This document shows positions 25,201-35,200 of a stretch of 64,000 nucleotides of DNA, piece by piece (within the stretch, counting starts at the first letter, position 1; each line of letters starts with the position of its first letter). Origin of the DNA: Denitromonas ohlonensis. GTDB taxonomy: Bacteria > Pseudomonadota > Gammaproteobacteria > Burkholderiales > Rhodocyclaceae. Both the position numbers and the translations under genes were made by a program. The stretch spans positions 62,001 through 126,000 of the forward strand of contig NZ_VMNI01000010.1 of the NCBI RefSeq assembly GCF_007625205.1, written 5' to 3'. The notes under the pieces were generated by a model. The model was not told where the DNA came from and searched no databases. It saw only the letters and a list, made by a program, of their open reading frames with translations.

Positions 25201-26105
25201 GCTTTTCTCATGTGCTGCTTGGCAAGGGCGCGGAAGACGCCGCGGAGGCGGTTGATTTCAAACCCCCCGAGTCCTTGCCGGCGCTGGATGTGGTGGTCGA
25301 ACGCTTCGGTCTGCGCGGCTTGGAGTTGGGGCGGCTCGATGTGCAAGCCTTCAATCGTGGCGGCCTGTGGCATCTGAATCGACTGACCCTGGGCAGTCCC
25401 GACGGTGTGCTTGCCGGGAGCGGTTTGTGGTGGCCGCAGGCGCCGGTAAAAACCGAGCTGGACTTCACGCTCGAAAGCCCCGATGTCGGTGCCCTGCTCA
25501 AACGCCTCGGCTATGCCGACGCGGTGCAGGGCGGGCGCGCCACGCTGGGGGGCAAGGTGGCGTGGCAGGGCGCACCCACCGATGTGGATGTGGCCTCGAT
25601 GACGGGCGTGCTGAAACTCTCGGCCGAGGAGGGGCAGTTCCGCAAGCTTGAGCCCGGCGTGGGGCGTTTGCTCGGTGTGCTCAGCCTGCAATCCTTGCCG
25701 CGCCGTATCACGCTCGACTTCCGCGACGTGTTCAGCGAAGGATTCGCCTTCGACAGCATTTCCGGTAGCATCGATGTCGATCAGGGCGTGCTGCGGACCG
25801 ATCCGCTCGACATCCGCGGGCCGGCGGCGAAGGTGCAGATGCGCGGCTCGGCCAGTGTGCCGAACGAAACCCAGGATCTGCATGTCACAGTACAACCGAC
25901 CCTGAGTGAAACCGTGGCCGTTGGCGCCGCGCTGGGGGCCGTCAATCCGGTGGCCGGCGTCGTGACCTATCTGGTGCAGAAGGCCTTGAAAGATCCGCTG
26001 GAAAAAGTCTTTGCCTTCGAATACGACATCACCGGCACCTGGACCGAGCCGGTGGTGACCAAGACCTCATCCGCGCCGCCCAAGAGCGGTGCAGGGAGCC
26101 AATAG
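22251..26105 (+). CDS. yhdP: YhdP/AsmA-like phospholipid transport protein
   Basis: 1284 aa from the ATG at 22251. The ribosome site is weak, and a GTG at 22293 is an alternative. One membrane helix near residues 32-54 (ILTGLLILYFLFGAVILVL) anchors a very long periplasmic region rich in beta strands, typical of YhdP (DUF3971 and AsmA-like C-terminus). Recognisable parts are DIERWRAPIAQQAAAALGVPVSIASIEADW and the C-terminal TVQPTLSETVAVGAALGAVNPVAGVVTYLVQKALKDP. Relatives form bridge-like channels for lipid movement to the outer membrane. Divergent from glnE. Confidence 0.9.
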   Translation: MVLPVLQDTQITSAVPTAESAAPRPPRRWRRRILTGLLILYFLFGAVILVLRYGVLPDIERWRAPIAQQAAAALGVPVSIASIEADWSGLRPRLHLKDVVLRDSEGEPALVLPQVDATLAWSSLLKLKPYFHRLEVVAPELHIARNEAGLLSVAGLPVTASGEDDGEALHWLMAQRQIVIRQATVVWRDALRQAPPLRLADVNFRLVKGFGKHSVGLTMAPEGPLAERVDVRVDLREFDERAPTAWTGRVFASVTRASLDSLHAWVDVPAALTGFGNARVWIDLLEGQPTQATADLALRDARAQLGEALPALSLNRLGGRISVKRSAAEMALSTQHLALETRDGVVVDPTDLRVSRGGAAASQVTQFEVNQLDLAALSALAVHLPLDEAMRERLAGLAPTGRFTQVALQWTGDAAAPAAWQVSADFDGVGMQSRDSLPGLAGVSGHIAGSEATGRFLLDSKAMALDLPAVFEAPLGFDTLFAEGGWQRREGAMRIALDKAHFANADADGEASGYYEPVVDGPGVIDLQARLSEADGTSVWRYMPKVVNLDTRQWLRDSITAGRGHDVRLRLQGDLADFPYREGGGIFLITGKISRAKLDYASAWPKIEAIEGGLRFEGARMEITASQGRIFGVRLGKVKVVLPDLDVPDEVITITGVANGGTQDFLRFVGDSPVRERIDGFTDDMRAEGDGSLDLKLVLPLRHVVDTEVVGRYRFKDNTLTVVPGLAPIIEAAGTVNFTASELSIPQASGQLFGKPMTLSAATLADRGVRFDASGAAQLSAVSAAYPLPVWPHLSGETPWTAQITVRGRQADVVVETPLTGVSSSLPSPFNKSATEPWPTRVTLQMPPDSPVKLSANLADRMSVQVAIPRGKNAAPVSGGVGIGAPAPASERGVLVAIEQAHVDVDAWRMALSAASASASGASSLPLARVKLNTPRLSVSGLDLTGVAAEARQSDDGWRVTLKAREAAGVVDWLQAGEGSVHARFSHVLLGKGAEDAAEAVDFKPPESLPALDVVVERFGLRGLELGRLDVQAFNRGGLWHLNRLTLGSPDGVLAGSGLWWPQAPVKTELDFTLESPDVGALLKRLGYADAVQGGRATLGGKVAWQGAPTDVDVASMTGVLKLSAEEGQFRKLEPGVGRLLGVLSLQSLPRRITLDFRDVFSEGFAFDSISGSIDVDQGVLRTDPLDIRGPAAKVQMRGSASVPNETQDLHVTVQPTLSETVAVGAALGAVNPVAGVVTYLVQKALKDPLEKVFAFEYDITGTWTEPVVTKTSSAPPKSGAGSQ

Positions 26106-26106
26106 C

Positions 26107-26922
26107 ATGCGTTTTGACGCGCCCGTTCGCATCGCTGCGATTCAGACCGTTTCGGGCCCGAATGTGGCCGAAAACCTGGCGATTGCCGGCGATCTGGTGG
26201 CCGAGGCCGCGCAGGCCGGCGCGGTGGTGATCGCGCTGCCCGAATACTTCCCGCTGATCAGCAGCGATGAAGACGACAAGGTACGCCTGCGTGAGCGCGA
26301 CGGCAGCGGCCCGATCCAGCAGTTTTTGCAGGAGGCGGCCAAGCGCCACGGCGTCTGGCTGATCGGCGGCACCTCGCCGCTGGTGGCCGATGCCGGCGAC
26401 AAAGTGCGCAATGCCACGCTGGTGTTCAACCCGGACGGCGAGCGGGTGGCGCGCTACGACAAGATTCACCTGTTCGGTTTCGACAACGGCGCGGAGCGCT
26501 ACGACGAAGCCGAGACCATCGAGCCGGGCGAGTCGGTGATCTGCTTCGACGCGCCCTGTGGCCGGGTCGGCCTGTCGGTGTGTTACGACCTGCGCTTTCC
26601 CGAGATGTTTCGTGCCATGGGCCCGGTCGATCTGATCGTCCTGCCCGCGGCGTTTACCTACACCACCGGGCTGGCCCACTGGGAAGTGCTGCTGCGTGCC
26701 CGCGCCATCGAAAACCAGTGCTACGTGATGGCCCCGGCGCAGGGCGGACGCCATCCCAGCGGGCGGCGCACCTATGGCGATACCCTTATCATCGACCCGT
26801 GGGGCGAGGTGCTGGCGCGACGGGCCGAAGGCCCCGGCGTGGTGCTCGCCGAGATGGACCCGGCGCGCATCGCCGATGTCCGAACCCGCTTGCCGGCGCT
26901 GTCACACCGCCGCCTTTCCTGA
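26107..26922 (+). CDS. Nitrilase-superfamily amidohydrolase (Nit type)
   Basis: 271 aa. The ATG at 26107 follows GGGAG. The catalytic triad is visible: E46 (LPEYFP), K119 (RYDKIHLF) and C159 (LSVCYDLRFPEMF). HWEVLLRARAIENQCYVMAPAQGGRH is the C-terminal signature of the Nit branch, which hydrolyses deaminated glutathione or related omega-amides as metabolite repair. It lies between yhdP and tldD, a standard betaproteobacterial order, and is probably in one operon. Confidence 0.88.
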   Translation: MRFDAPVRIAAIQTVSGPNVAENLAIAGDLVAEAAQAGAVVIALPEYFPLISSDEDDKVRLRERDGSGPIQQFLQEAAKRHGVWLIGGTSPLVADAGDKVRNATLVFNPDGERVARYDKIHLFGFDNGAERYDEAETIEPGESVICFDAPCGRVGLSVCYDLRFPEMFRAMGPVDLIVLPAAFTYTTGLAHWEVLLRARAIENQCYVMAPAQGGRHPSGRRTYGDTLIIDPWGEVLARRAEGPGVVLAEMDPARIADVRTRLPALSHRRLS

Positions 26923-26963
26923 ATTGACTGACCGGGTCGCGCCTCTGGCCGCGGCCCCACTGG

Positions 26964-28415
26964 ATGCTCATGACCCAACACGCCGAAGCGCTCACCATTG
27001 CCGAACGCCACCTCCTGACGCCGACCGGGCTCGACCTGTCGGTGCTCGAGCGGGTCTTCGGCCAGATGCACGCCCATCAGCTCGACTACTCCGACCTGTA
27101 TTTCCAGTACCACCGCACGGAGGCCTGGAGCCTGGAAGAAGGCATCGTCAAGTCCGGCAGTTTCAATATTGATCAGGGCGTTGGCGTGCGCGCCATCAGC
27201 GGCGAGAAAACCGCCTTCGCCTATTCCGACGATATCAGCCTGAACGCCTTGCTGGCCGCCGCCGACGCGACCCGCGCCATCGGTGAGGCCGGCGGCAGCG
27301 GCAGCACCCGCATCGGCAAGCCGATTGTGGTGCCCTCGCGCTACCGCGGTGTCGATCCCTTCCTGTCCCTGGCCGACACCGACAAGGTGCGTCTGCTCGA
27401 GCGCCTGGAGCAGTTCGCGCGCGCCGAAGACAGCCGGGTCAAAGAGGTGATGGCGCATCTGGTGGGTTCGTGGGAGACCATTCTGGTGGCGCGCAACGAT
27501 GGCCATCTGGCCGCCGATGTGCGCCCGCTGGTGCGGGTATCGATCTCGGTGATCATGGAAGAAAACGGCAAGCGCGAGCAAGGCAGTGGCGGCGGCGGTG
27601 GCCGTTTCGACTACGCCTGGTTCGACGATGAGCGCCTGCGTGAATACGCCCGCGCCGCCGTGCATCAGGCCAGCGTCAACCTGTCGGCCGATCCGGCGCC
27701 GGCCGGCACCATGACCGTCGTGCTCGGCGCCGGCTGGCCCGGCATTTTGCTGCACGAGGCCATCGGCCATGGTCTGGAAGGCGACTTCAACCGCAAGGGC
27801 AGCTCCGCCTTTGCCGGCCGCATCGGCCAGCAGGTGGCGGCCAAGGGCGTCACCGTGGTGGATGACGGCACACTGGCCGACCGTCGCGGCTCGCTCAGCG
27901 TCGACGACGAAGGCAACCCCACGCAATGCACCACCCTGATCGAAGACGGCGTGCTCACCGGCTACATGCAGGACATGCTCAACGCACGCCTGATGGGCGT
28001 GGCGCCGACCGGCAACGGCCGACGCGAGTCGTTTGCCCATCTGCCGCTGCCGCGTATGACCAACACCTACATGCTGAACGGGGGGCATGACCCGCAGGAG
28101 ATCATTGCCTCGGTCGATCGCGGGCTGTATGCGGTCAACTTCGGCGGCGGTCAGGTGGACATCACCTCGGGCAAGTTCGTGTTTTCGACCGCCGAGGCCT
28201 ATCTCATCGAGAAGGGCAAGGTCACCCGTCCGGTCAAGGGCGCAACCCTGATCGGCAATGGCCCGGATGCGCTCACCCGCGTGGCCATGATTGGCAACGA
28301 CATGACGCTCGACCCCGGTGTGGGCACCTGCGGCAAGGACGGCCAGAGCGTGCCGGTGGGCGTCGGACAGCCCACTTTGCGCATCGATCGGCTCACCGTC
28401 GGTGGCACCGCTTGA
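26964..28415 (+). CDS. tldD: Metalloprotease TldD
   Basis: 483 aa (ATG 26964; ATG 26970 also possible). The zinc motif [12 protein letters not shown] is in the middle of the chain. Other TldD features are [33 protein letters not shown] and the closing [38 protein letters not shown]. With PmbA (TldE), not in this window, it forms a protease that processes modified peptides and the CcdA antitoxin. Confidence 0.95.
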   Translation: MLMTQHAEALTIAERHLLTPTGLDLSVLERVFGQMHAHQLDYSDLYFQYHRTEAWSLEEGIVKSGSFNIDQGVGVRAISGEKTAFAYSDDISLNALLAAADATRAIGEAGGSGSTRIGKPIVVPSRYRGVDPFLSLADTDKVRLLERLEQFARAEDSRVKEVMAHLVGSWETILVARNDGHLAADVRPLVRVSISVIMEENGKREQGSGGGGGRFDYAWFDDERLREYARAAVHQASVNLSADPAPAGTMTVVLGAGWPGILLHEAIGHGLEGDFNRKGSSAFAGRIGQQVAAKGVTVVDDGTLADRRGSLSVDDEGNPTQCTTLIEDGVLTGYMQDMLNARLMGVAPTGNGRRESFAHLPLPRMTNTYMLNGGHDPQEIIASVDRGLYAVNFGGGQVDITSGKFVFSTAEAYLIEKGKVTRPVKGATLIGNGPDALTRVAMIGNDMTLDPGVGTCGKDGQSVPVGVGQPTLRIDRLTVGGTA

Positions 28416-28504
28416 TCCAGATCAGCGGGCCGGTTGTTTTGTATTAAGGAATGAAAAAGCGCGTCGTTACACCATGCACGCTATTTGTGATTTGTGGTGA
28501 CGAG

Positions 28505-29323
28505 ATGACGCACAGAAGGGATGTAATCAAGGCCGTGCTCGGTGGCATGGGGGTGCTGGCAGTACCGCGTGTTTTTGCTGCGCCGGGCGATGCGCCGTTA
28601 GCCGCCGCAGCATCGCTGACACTGCCTGAGGCGATCAACAAGGCCGGTCGTCAGCGCATGTTGTCGCAGCGTTGCGCCAAGGCCTGGCTGATGCAAGGGC
28701 TGGCGGTGACGCCCGGCGTCGCCACCACGCTCCTGCAATCGTCAATGACACTGTTTGAGTCGCAGATGACGGAGTTGTCGCGCTTTGTGCCGACGGCCGA
28801 TGTGCAGGGCGCGCTGGTGCAGTTGAGCGCCGACTGGCAGAGCTATCGCGCGGCACTGCTGGTGCCGCCGTCGCCCGAGAGCGCGGCGCAGATCTATACC
28901 CGAAACGAAGCCGTGTTGAGCGCCGCACACGCCGCAACACAGGCCTACGAGCGCGCCTCGGGAACCACCGAGGGCCGGCTGATCAACGTGGCGGGCCGTC
29001 AGCGGATGCTCTCGCAGCGTATGGCAAAATTTGTTTACTTCGCCCGTTACGGGGTTGAGTCGCAGGCCTCGATTGAAGCGCTCGGCAAGGCGCGCGAGGA
29101 GTTCATCAAGGCGCTGGACCTGCTCAAGGCGGCGCCACAGAACACGGCACAGATCACCAACGAGCTTTCGCTGGTCGATCAGCAGTGGTTCTTCTTCCAG
29201 AACGCGCTCGGGCAGGGCAGCTCGCCCAAGGCGTTGCTGGCCATCGCCACGACCAGCGAGCGGATTCTCGAGCAGCTCAATCTGGTGGTCGGCTTGTACG
29301 AGTCCTTGGCCAGACCCGCCTAA
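28505..29323 (+). CDS. Exported PilJ-type (chemoreceptor N-terminal) domain protein
   Basis: 272 aa. I chose the ATG at 28505 because it gives a Tat-like signal (HRRDVIKAVLGGMGVLAVPRVFAAP). The ATG at 28451 sits too close to AAGGA. The mature part has two repeats of the PilJ N-terminal motif: INKAGRQRMLSQRCAKAW and INVAGRQRMLSQRMAKFVYF, each in a helical unit. There is no later membrane helix or signalling domain, so it is a soluble periplasmic sensor or binding protein. It converges with the radical SAM gene (4-nt overlap). Confidence 0.75.
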   Translation: MTHRRDVIKAVLGGMGVLAVPRVFAAPGDAPLAAAASLTLPEAINKAGRQRMLSQRCAKAWLMQGLAVTPGVATTLLQSSMTLFESQMTELSRFVPTADVQGALVQLSADWQSYRAALLVPPSPESAAQIYTRNEAVLSAAHAATQAYERASGTTEGRLINVAGRQRMLSQRMAKFVYFARYGVESQASIEALGKAREEFIKALDLLKAAPQNTAQITNELSLVDQQWFFFQNALGQGSSPKALLAIATTSERILEQLNLVVGLYESLARPA

Positions 29324-30381
29324 AACAAGCGGCCTTGCCGATCGGCACCCGGCGGCGTGAAGCGCTGGGTGTCGAGCGCCAGATGGCGCGGGGCGAGGCC
29401 GAGCTGCTTGCAGGCCAGCGCGAATCGCTGGCGGTAAAGATCGGCAAACAGGCCGGTGCCGCGCATGCGCTCACCGAAGCGGGCATCGTTCACCCGGCCG
29501 TCCCGCAGCTGACGGACCAGGCTCATTACATGCGCGGCGCGGCCCGGTGCGTGTTCGGCCAGCCAGTGCTCGAACAGCGGCCCGACTTCGCGCGGCAGTC
29601 GCAGCACCCCATAGCCCGCGGTGCTCGCGCCCTGCGCGCGCGACGCCGATAAAATCGTTTCCATTTCTTCGTCGTTCAGCGCCGGTATCAGCGGCGCGAA
29701 CAGCACACCGACCGGCACGCCCGCGTCGGCCAGCGTGCGAATTGTGCGTAGCCGGCGGTGTGGTGCGGTCGCGCGCGGCTCCAGCGTGCGGGCCAGTTCG
29801 GCAACGAGGGTGGTGACGGACACCATCACCTGCACCAAGCCGTCGCGCGCCATCGGCCCGAGAATGTCCAGATCCCGTTCGATGAGCGCCGATTTGGTGA
29901 TGATCACCACCGGATGCTGGCACTCGGCCAGCACCTTGAGAATCTCGCGCGTGACACCGAGCTGCCGTTCCACGGGCTGATAGGCGTCGGTGTTGACGCC
30001 CAAGGCGATGGGCGAGCAGCGATAGCGGCGGGCGGACAGTTCGGTGCGTAGCAGCGAGGCGGCATCCGGCTTCCATGCCAGTCGCGTCTCAAAGTCCAGC
30101 CCCGGCGACAGCCCCAGATAGGCATGGCTTGGCCGGGCAAAGCAATACACGCAGCCGTGCTCACAGCCGCGATAGGGGTTGATCGACTGCGTGAAGGGGA
30201 CGTCGGGCGACTGGTTGGTGGTGATCACGCTGCGGGCCGTGTCGATCTGCAGCTGCGTGCGAAACGCCGGCGTCGGCGCGTCCTGCGGCCAGCCGTCGTC
30301 GCTGGGCTCACGCTGCCAGTCGAGAAATCGGCTGTCTGGCGCGCGGGCGGTGCCGCGGCCTTTGGGGGGTGCTGTGTTCAT
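29320..30381 (-). CDS. PA0069-family radical SAM protein
   Basis: 353 aa from the ATG at 30381; an upstream ATG at 30405 is possible. The iron-sulfur motif is INPYRGCEHGCVYCFARPSH (CxxxCxxC). LGVNTDAYQPVERQLGVTREIL and VIITKSALIERDLDIL are typical of this SPL-like radical SAM group. The product is not a known spore photoproduct lyase, and the substrate is unknown. The gene overlaps the PilJ-domain gene tail to tail. Confidence 0.88.
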   Translation of the reverse strand: MNTAPPKGRGTARAPDSRFLDWQREPSDDGWPQDAPTPAFRTQLQIDTARSVITTNQSPDVPFTQSINPYRGCEHGCVYCFARPSHAYLGLSPGLDFETRLAWKPDAASLLRTELSARRYRCSPIALGVNTDAYQPVERQLGVTREILKVLAECQHPVVIITKSALIERDLDILGPMARDGLVQVMVSVTTLVAELARTLEPRATAPHRRLRTIRTLADAGVPVGVLFAPLIPALNDEEMETILSASRAQGASTAGYGVLRLPREVGPLFEHWLAEHAPGRAAHVMSLVRQLRDGRVNDARFGERMRGTGLFADLYRQRFALACKQLGLAPRHLALDTQRFTPPGADRQGRLF

Positions 30382-30507
30382 GATGTATGTCAGTGTCGCG
30401 AGCATCGGCCTGTGGGGTCAAGCCGGTGCGTTCAAGTTCGCGGCGTGGGTGCCGACATAGTGAGAGACGGCATGCCGCATGCCGTCGGAGGCCTCCGAGG
30501 AGAGGGC

Positions 30508-32190
30508 ATGACCGATCTGACTAATGCCGTCGCGCAACTTTCTAGCCAGGCCCTTGCCGAGGGCGGGTCGCTCAGTGCGGTTGAGATCAGTGTGCTGATG
30601 GACAATCTGCCGGTGGGTGTGGCGCTGGTCGATGACGCGTTCACCGTGCGCATCTTCAACCGCAAGGCGCGCCAGTTGCTCGATTTTCCTGACAGCCTCT
30701 TTGCCAGCCGAATGCCGACGCTGAGGGAGTTGTTTCTGTTCAACGCGCAGCGCGGCGAATATGGCGACGGTGACCCCGAGGTGCATGCCGATGCGCTGGT
30801 CGAGCGCAGTCGCAAGCGAGAGCCTCATCAGTTTGAGCGCGACCGACCTGACGGGTCGGTGCTGGACATCCGCGGCGAACCCCTGCCCGGCGGTGGCTTT
30901 GTGACAATCTGGACCGACATCACGGCGCGCAAGCGTGCCGAGCGTGAGGCCGAAGCGCGCGCGAGACAGCTTGATCTGGTGATGAACAAGGTGCCCGGCA
31001 AGCTGTCCTTTTTTGATGCGGATCTGCGCTGTGTGTACAGCAACCAGCGCGAACTGGTGTTCGGCGGGGTGGCGACAGGGGAGGAAGGCAAAACCTTGCG
31101 CGAGCTCGTTGGCGATGTCGTTTTCCCCGAGATCGAGGGCCACTTCCGGCGCACGCTCAATGGAGAGTCCACCGCCTATCATCGGCAGTTCACCCGCCCC
31201 GACGGCAGCGTGGGCTACCTGCAGGTCAGTTCGGCGCCGCATCGTGCGCCCAATGGCGACGTGATCGGAGTGTTCACCATCGGCCAGGATGTGACCGAGC
31301 TGATGCAGACAGAGGAAGCGCTCAAGCAGCGCAATGCCGAGCTTGAGGCCGCGAATGCGGCATTGGCGACGACGCATCAACACTTGGTGCAGACCGAAAA
31401 GCTCGCCTCCATCGGGCAGCTGGCGGCGGGCGTGGCGCATGAAATCAATAATCCGGTCGGCTTCGTCAGCGCCAATCTGTCGACGCTGGGCGGCTATGTG
31501 GGCAAGCTGCTCGCGCTGGCCGAGGTGAGCGAACGCAGCTTGCGCGAGGTGTTGCCGGCGGGCAGCCCGGCGCTCGTCGCGTTCGAGGCGGCCTGTGCGG
31601 ACGCCGATCTCGATTTTGTTCGCGATGACATCGTTGCCCTGCTCGACGAGTCTCGCGACGGGCTCGACCGGGTGCGTCGCATCGTCCAGGACCTGCGCGA
31701 TTTTTCGCGCGCGGGCGGCAACGACCAGTGGCAGATGGCTTCGCTCGAAGCGGGGCTCAATGCCACCGCCAATATCGCGCTGACCGACATGAAGCATCGG
31801 GTGACGGTGAGTCGGGAATACGGTGACATACCGGAGGTCGAGTGCCTGCCATCACAACTGAATCAGGTCTTTCTCAATCTGATCGTCAACGCTGGCCACG
31901 CCATCACGGACACCGGCACCATCAGCTTGCGCACCGGGATGAGCGAGGATGCCGCCGAGGTGTGGGTGGAGGTGGCCGATTCCGGCTGCGGGATTCCCGC
32001 CGAGAACCTCACCCGGCTGTTTGATCCCTTCTTCACCACCAAGCCCGTCGGGCAGGGGACCGGGCTGGGGCTGGCGCTGTCTTACGGCATTGTGGAAAAG
32101 CACGGCGGCCGGATCGAGGTGCGCAGCACCGTGGGCGAGGGGACGACGTTCCGCGTGTCGATCCCGCGCGAGCGCCCGACGCCCGACTGA
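30508..32190 (+). CDS. Cytoplasmic PAS-domain sensor histidine kinase
   Basis: 560 aa. The ATG at 30508 has GAGGAGAGG upstream. Two PAS domains (about residues 25-145 and 155-275) are followed by a short coiled coil (EALKQRNAELEAANAAL). The phospho-acceptor box has H311 (AAGVAHEINNP). The ATPase domain has FLNLIVNAGHAI (N box), DSGCGIP (G1), FDPFFTTKPVGQGTGLGLAL (F and G2). No transmembrane helix or receiver domain is present, and no response regulator gene is adjacent, so it is an orphan kinase. It is divergent from the radical SAM gene across 126 bp. Confidence 0.88.
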   Translation: MTDLTNAVAQLSSQALAEGGSLSAVEISVLMDNLPVGVALVDDAFTVRIFNRKARQLLDFPDSLFASRMPTLRELFLFNAQRGEYGDGDPEVHADALVERSRKREPHQFERDRPDGSVLDIRGEPLPGGGFVTIWTDITARKRAEREAEARARQLDLVMNKVPGKLSFFDADLRCVYSNQRELVFGGVATGEEGKTLRELVGDVVFPEIEGHFRRTLNGESTAYHRQFTRPDGSVGYLQVSSAPHRAPNGDVIGVFTIGQDVTELMQTEEALKQRNAELEAANAALATTHQHLVQTEKLASIGQLAAGVAHEINNPVGFVSANLSTLGGYVGKLLALAEVSERSLREVLPAGSPALVAFEAACADADLDFVRDDIVALLDESRDGLDRVRRIVQDLRDFSRAGGNDQWQMASLEAGLNATANIALTDMKHRVTVSREYGDIPEVECLPSQLNQVFLNLIVNAGHAITDTGTISLRTGMSEDAAEVWVEVADSGCGIPAENLTRLFDPFFTTKPVGQGTGLGLALSYGIVEKHGGRIEVRSTVGEGTTFRVSIPRERPTPD

Positions 32191-32228
32191 GCGGGTCGCC
32201 GGGCGGGGCCGACGGTGCGCCCCTCGCG

Positions 32229-35200
32229 CTACTTCCCGGCCACGACCGGGATGCCTTTGAATGCGGCAGTGTCGGTTGTGTGCGGTAGTTTTTTGAGCGC
32301 CTCGGCGAAAATCGCCGGGACACCCAGGGCTTTGGCCAGCGGTGCCTCGCGCATTGCGACGGCCTGCAGGTTGGCGTGCTTCACATGGCCGAAGCCGCGA
32401 AGCTGGCGGGGCAGGTCGGCCAGCGCGATGACTTTGTCGAGGTTCTCCGCGGTCAGTCGCTTGAGCAGGGCGTCGATCAGTTCGGCGTAGGTGTGGGTCA
32501 GTTCGCGCTCCATGCGGCGCTCGGCGGTGCGACCAAACAGGTCGAACAGGCCGCCGCGCAGGCGCTTGCCGCGGGCCAGCCAGGCCATGGCGCGCATCAG
32601 CCAGGGGCCGAAGTCGCGCTTGATCAGACGGCCGGCGGCATCCACCTTGGCCAGCAGCGGCGGCGCCATGTGGAAGCTCAGTTTGAGATCGCCCTCGAAG
32701 GTGTCGCGCAGCGCGTCCATGAAGCGGCCGTCGGTGTACAGCCGCGCCACTTCGTATTCGTCCTTGTAGGCCAGCAGCTTGGCGTAGCCGAAAGCCACCG
32801 CTTCGGTCAGCCGTAGCGGGGCGTCGGTGCCGACCAGTGCCGTCTCGGCGCGGCGCACTTGATCGACCCGCGTGGTGTAGCGGTCGGCGTAGGCGGCGTC
32901 CTGATAGGCGGTGAGGTGCGCCACACGATGGGCGATCAGCGCGTCCAGCGTCAGCGTCTTGTGGGCGGGCTCTTCGGCCAGTTCGAGCACCGCGTCGGGC
33001 TTTTCGGCCGCCAGCCGGCCGAGGTGGAAGGCCATGCGGTTGCTGTCGACCGCCACGCCGTTGAGGGCGATGGCGCGCTCCAACGCGGTGAGCGAGACCG
33101 GCACTCGGCCGCGCTGCCAGGCATAGCCGAGCAGCAGGATGTTGGCGCCGATCGCGTCGCCGAGCAGGCGCAGGGCAAGGTCGTAGGCATCGATGGATTC
33201 CATCGCGTCGTCGCCGGCGGCGAAGCGCAGCTTGTCGAGCAGGGCGTCGGCGTGCAGCTCGGCGTTCGGGTCGCGCACGAAGCGGTCGGTGGGGTTCTGG
33301 TGCTCGCTGGCAATGATGCGGGTGCGGCCGTGGCGTACGGTCTGCAGCGCTTCGGCCGAGGCGCCGACGACCAGGTCGCAGGCCAGCAGCAGGTCGGCCT
33401 GCTGGGTGTCGATGCGCACCTGGTTGAGCAACTCCGGCGTCTTCGCCCAGCGGATGAAGGCCAGCACCGCGCCGCCTTTTTGCGCAAAGCCCATGAAGTC
33501 GAGCTGCGAGCTGGCCAGGCCGTCGAGGTGGGCGGCCATCGACACCAGCGCGCCAACGGTGACCACGCCGGTGCCGCCGACGCCGGTGATCAGCAGGTCG
33601 TAGGGCGCGTCGTCGAGGTGGGTGTGCGGCACGGGCAGGTCGTGGATGAGGTGGGCCAGCGTGGCGGCGTCGAGCTTGCCGACGCGCTTCCTGAGCGTGG
33701 CGCCGGCCACCGACACAAAGCTGGGGCAGAAGCCCTGCACACAGGAAAAGTCCTTGTTGCACGAGGACTGCTCGATCTGGCGTTTGCGCCCGAGCGGGGT
33801 CTCCAGCGGAATCACCGACAGGCAGTTGGACTGCGTGCCGCAGTCGCCGCAGCCTTCGCACACTTCGGGGTTGATGAAGATGCGGCGGTCGGGGTCAGGG
33901 AAGGCGTTTTTCTTGCGCCGGCGGCGCTTCTCGGCGGCGCAGGTCTGGTCGTAGATGAGCGCGGTGACGCCTTCGATCTCGCGCAGGGTGCGCTGCACGG
34001 CGTCCATTTCACTGCGGTGGTGGAAGCTAGTGCCCGGCGGGAATAGCGCACCGGCGCCGTCATATTTTTCCGGTTCATCGCTGACCACGGCGAGGCGCTT
34101 GACGCCTTCTGCCTCGACCTGGCGGGCGATGCGCTCGACGCTGATCACGCCGTCGTGGGCCTGGCCGCCGGTCATGGCGACCGCGTCGTTGTACAGAATC
34201 TTGTAGGTGATGTTGGCGTGGGCGGCGATGGCCTGGCGGATGGCCAGACTGCCGGAGTGAAAATAGGTGCCGTCGCCGAGGTTCTGGAACACATGCGGCC
34301 GACGCGTGAAGCGCGCGTGGGCCGACCAGTCGGCGCCTTCGCCGCCCATCTGGATCAGGCCGGTGGTCTGGCGGTCCATCCACGAGGCCATGAAATGACA
34401 GCCGATGCCCGCCTGCGCCACCGAGCCTTCGGGCACCTTGGTGGAGCTGTTGTGCGGGCAGCCGGAGCAGAAATAGGGCAGGCGGCGCACGGCGTCGCCG
34501 GCGTTGGACAGCACCTCGGGGGCGGTGAAGTCGCACACATGGCTGAGCCGGTCGAGCGCCGGGCGGTGGTCGGCCAGCCAGCGGGCGAAGGCCGGCATGA
34601 TGCGCGAGGGGCGCAATTCGCCGAGCGCCGAGAGCAGCGGCGCGCCGTCGGTGTCGTGCTTGCCGATCACGCGCGGCCGGGCGCCGGGCCGGTTGAAGAG
34701 CAGGGTCTGGATCTGTTCTTCGACCACCGGCGCTTTTTCTTCGATGACCAGCACTTCGTCCAGGCCCTCGACCAGCGTGTCGATGCGCGTCGGTTCGAGC
34801 GGGAAGACCAGGCCGACCTTGTAGAGGCGGATGCCGGCTTCGGCCAGATCGTCGAGCGTGAGTTCGAGCCGGCGCAGCACTTCGAGGAAGTCGAAGTGCG
34901 CCTTGCCGACGGTGACGATACCGAGCGTGGCGTCTGGCGTGGCGCGGATCCAGCGGTCGATGCTGTTGACGCGGGCGAAGGCGCGCACCGCGTCGAGCTT
35001 GTCGGCCAGCCGCGCTTCGAGCGCCAGGCTGGGCAGGTCGGGCCAGCGGTAGTGCAGGCCGCCGGCGGGCGGGGTGTAGTCGGCCGGCGGCGGGAAATCG
35101 TGGCGCACGGCGTCGAGGTCGACCGTCATGCCGCTCTCGACCACTTCCGAAATCGCCTTGAAGCCCACCCAGTTGCCCGAGAAGCGCGACAGTGCCCACC

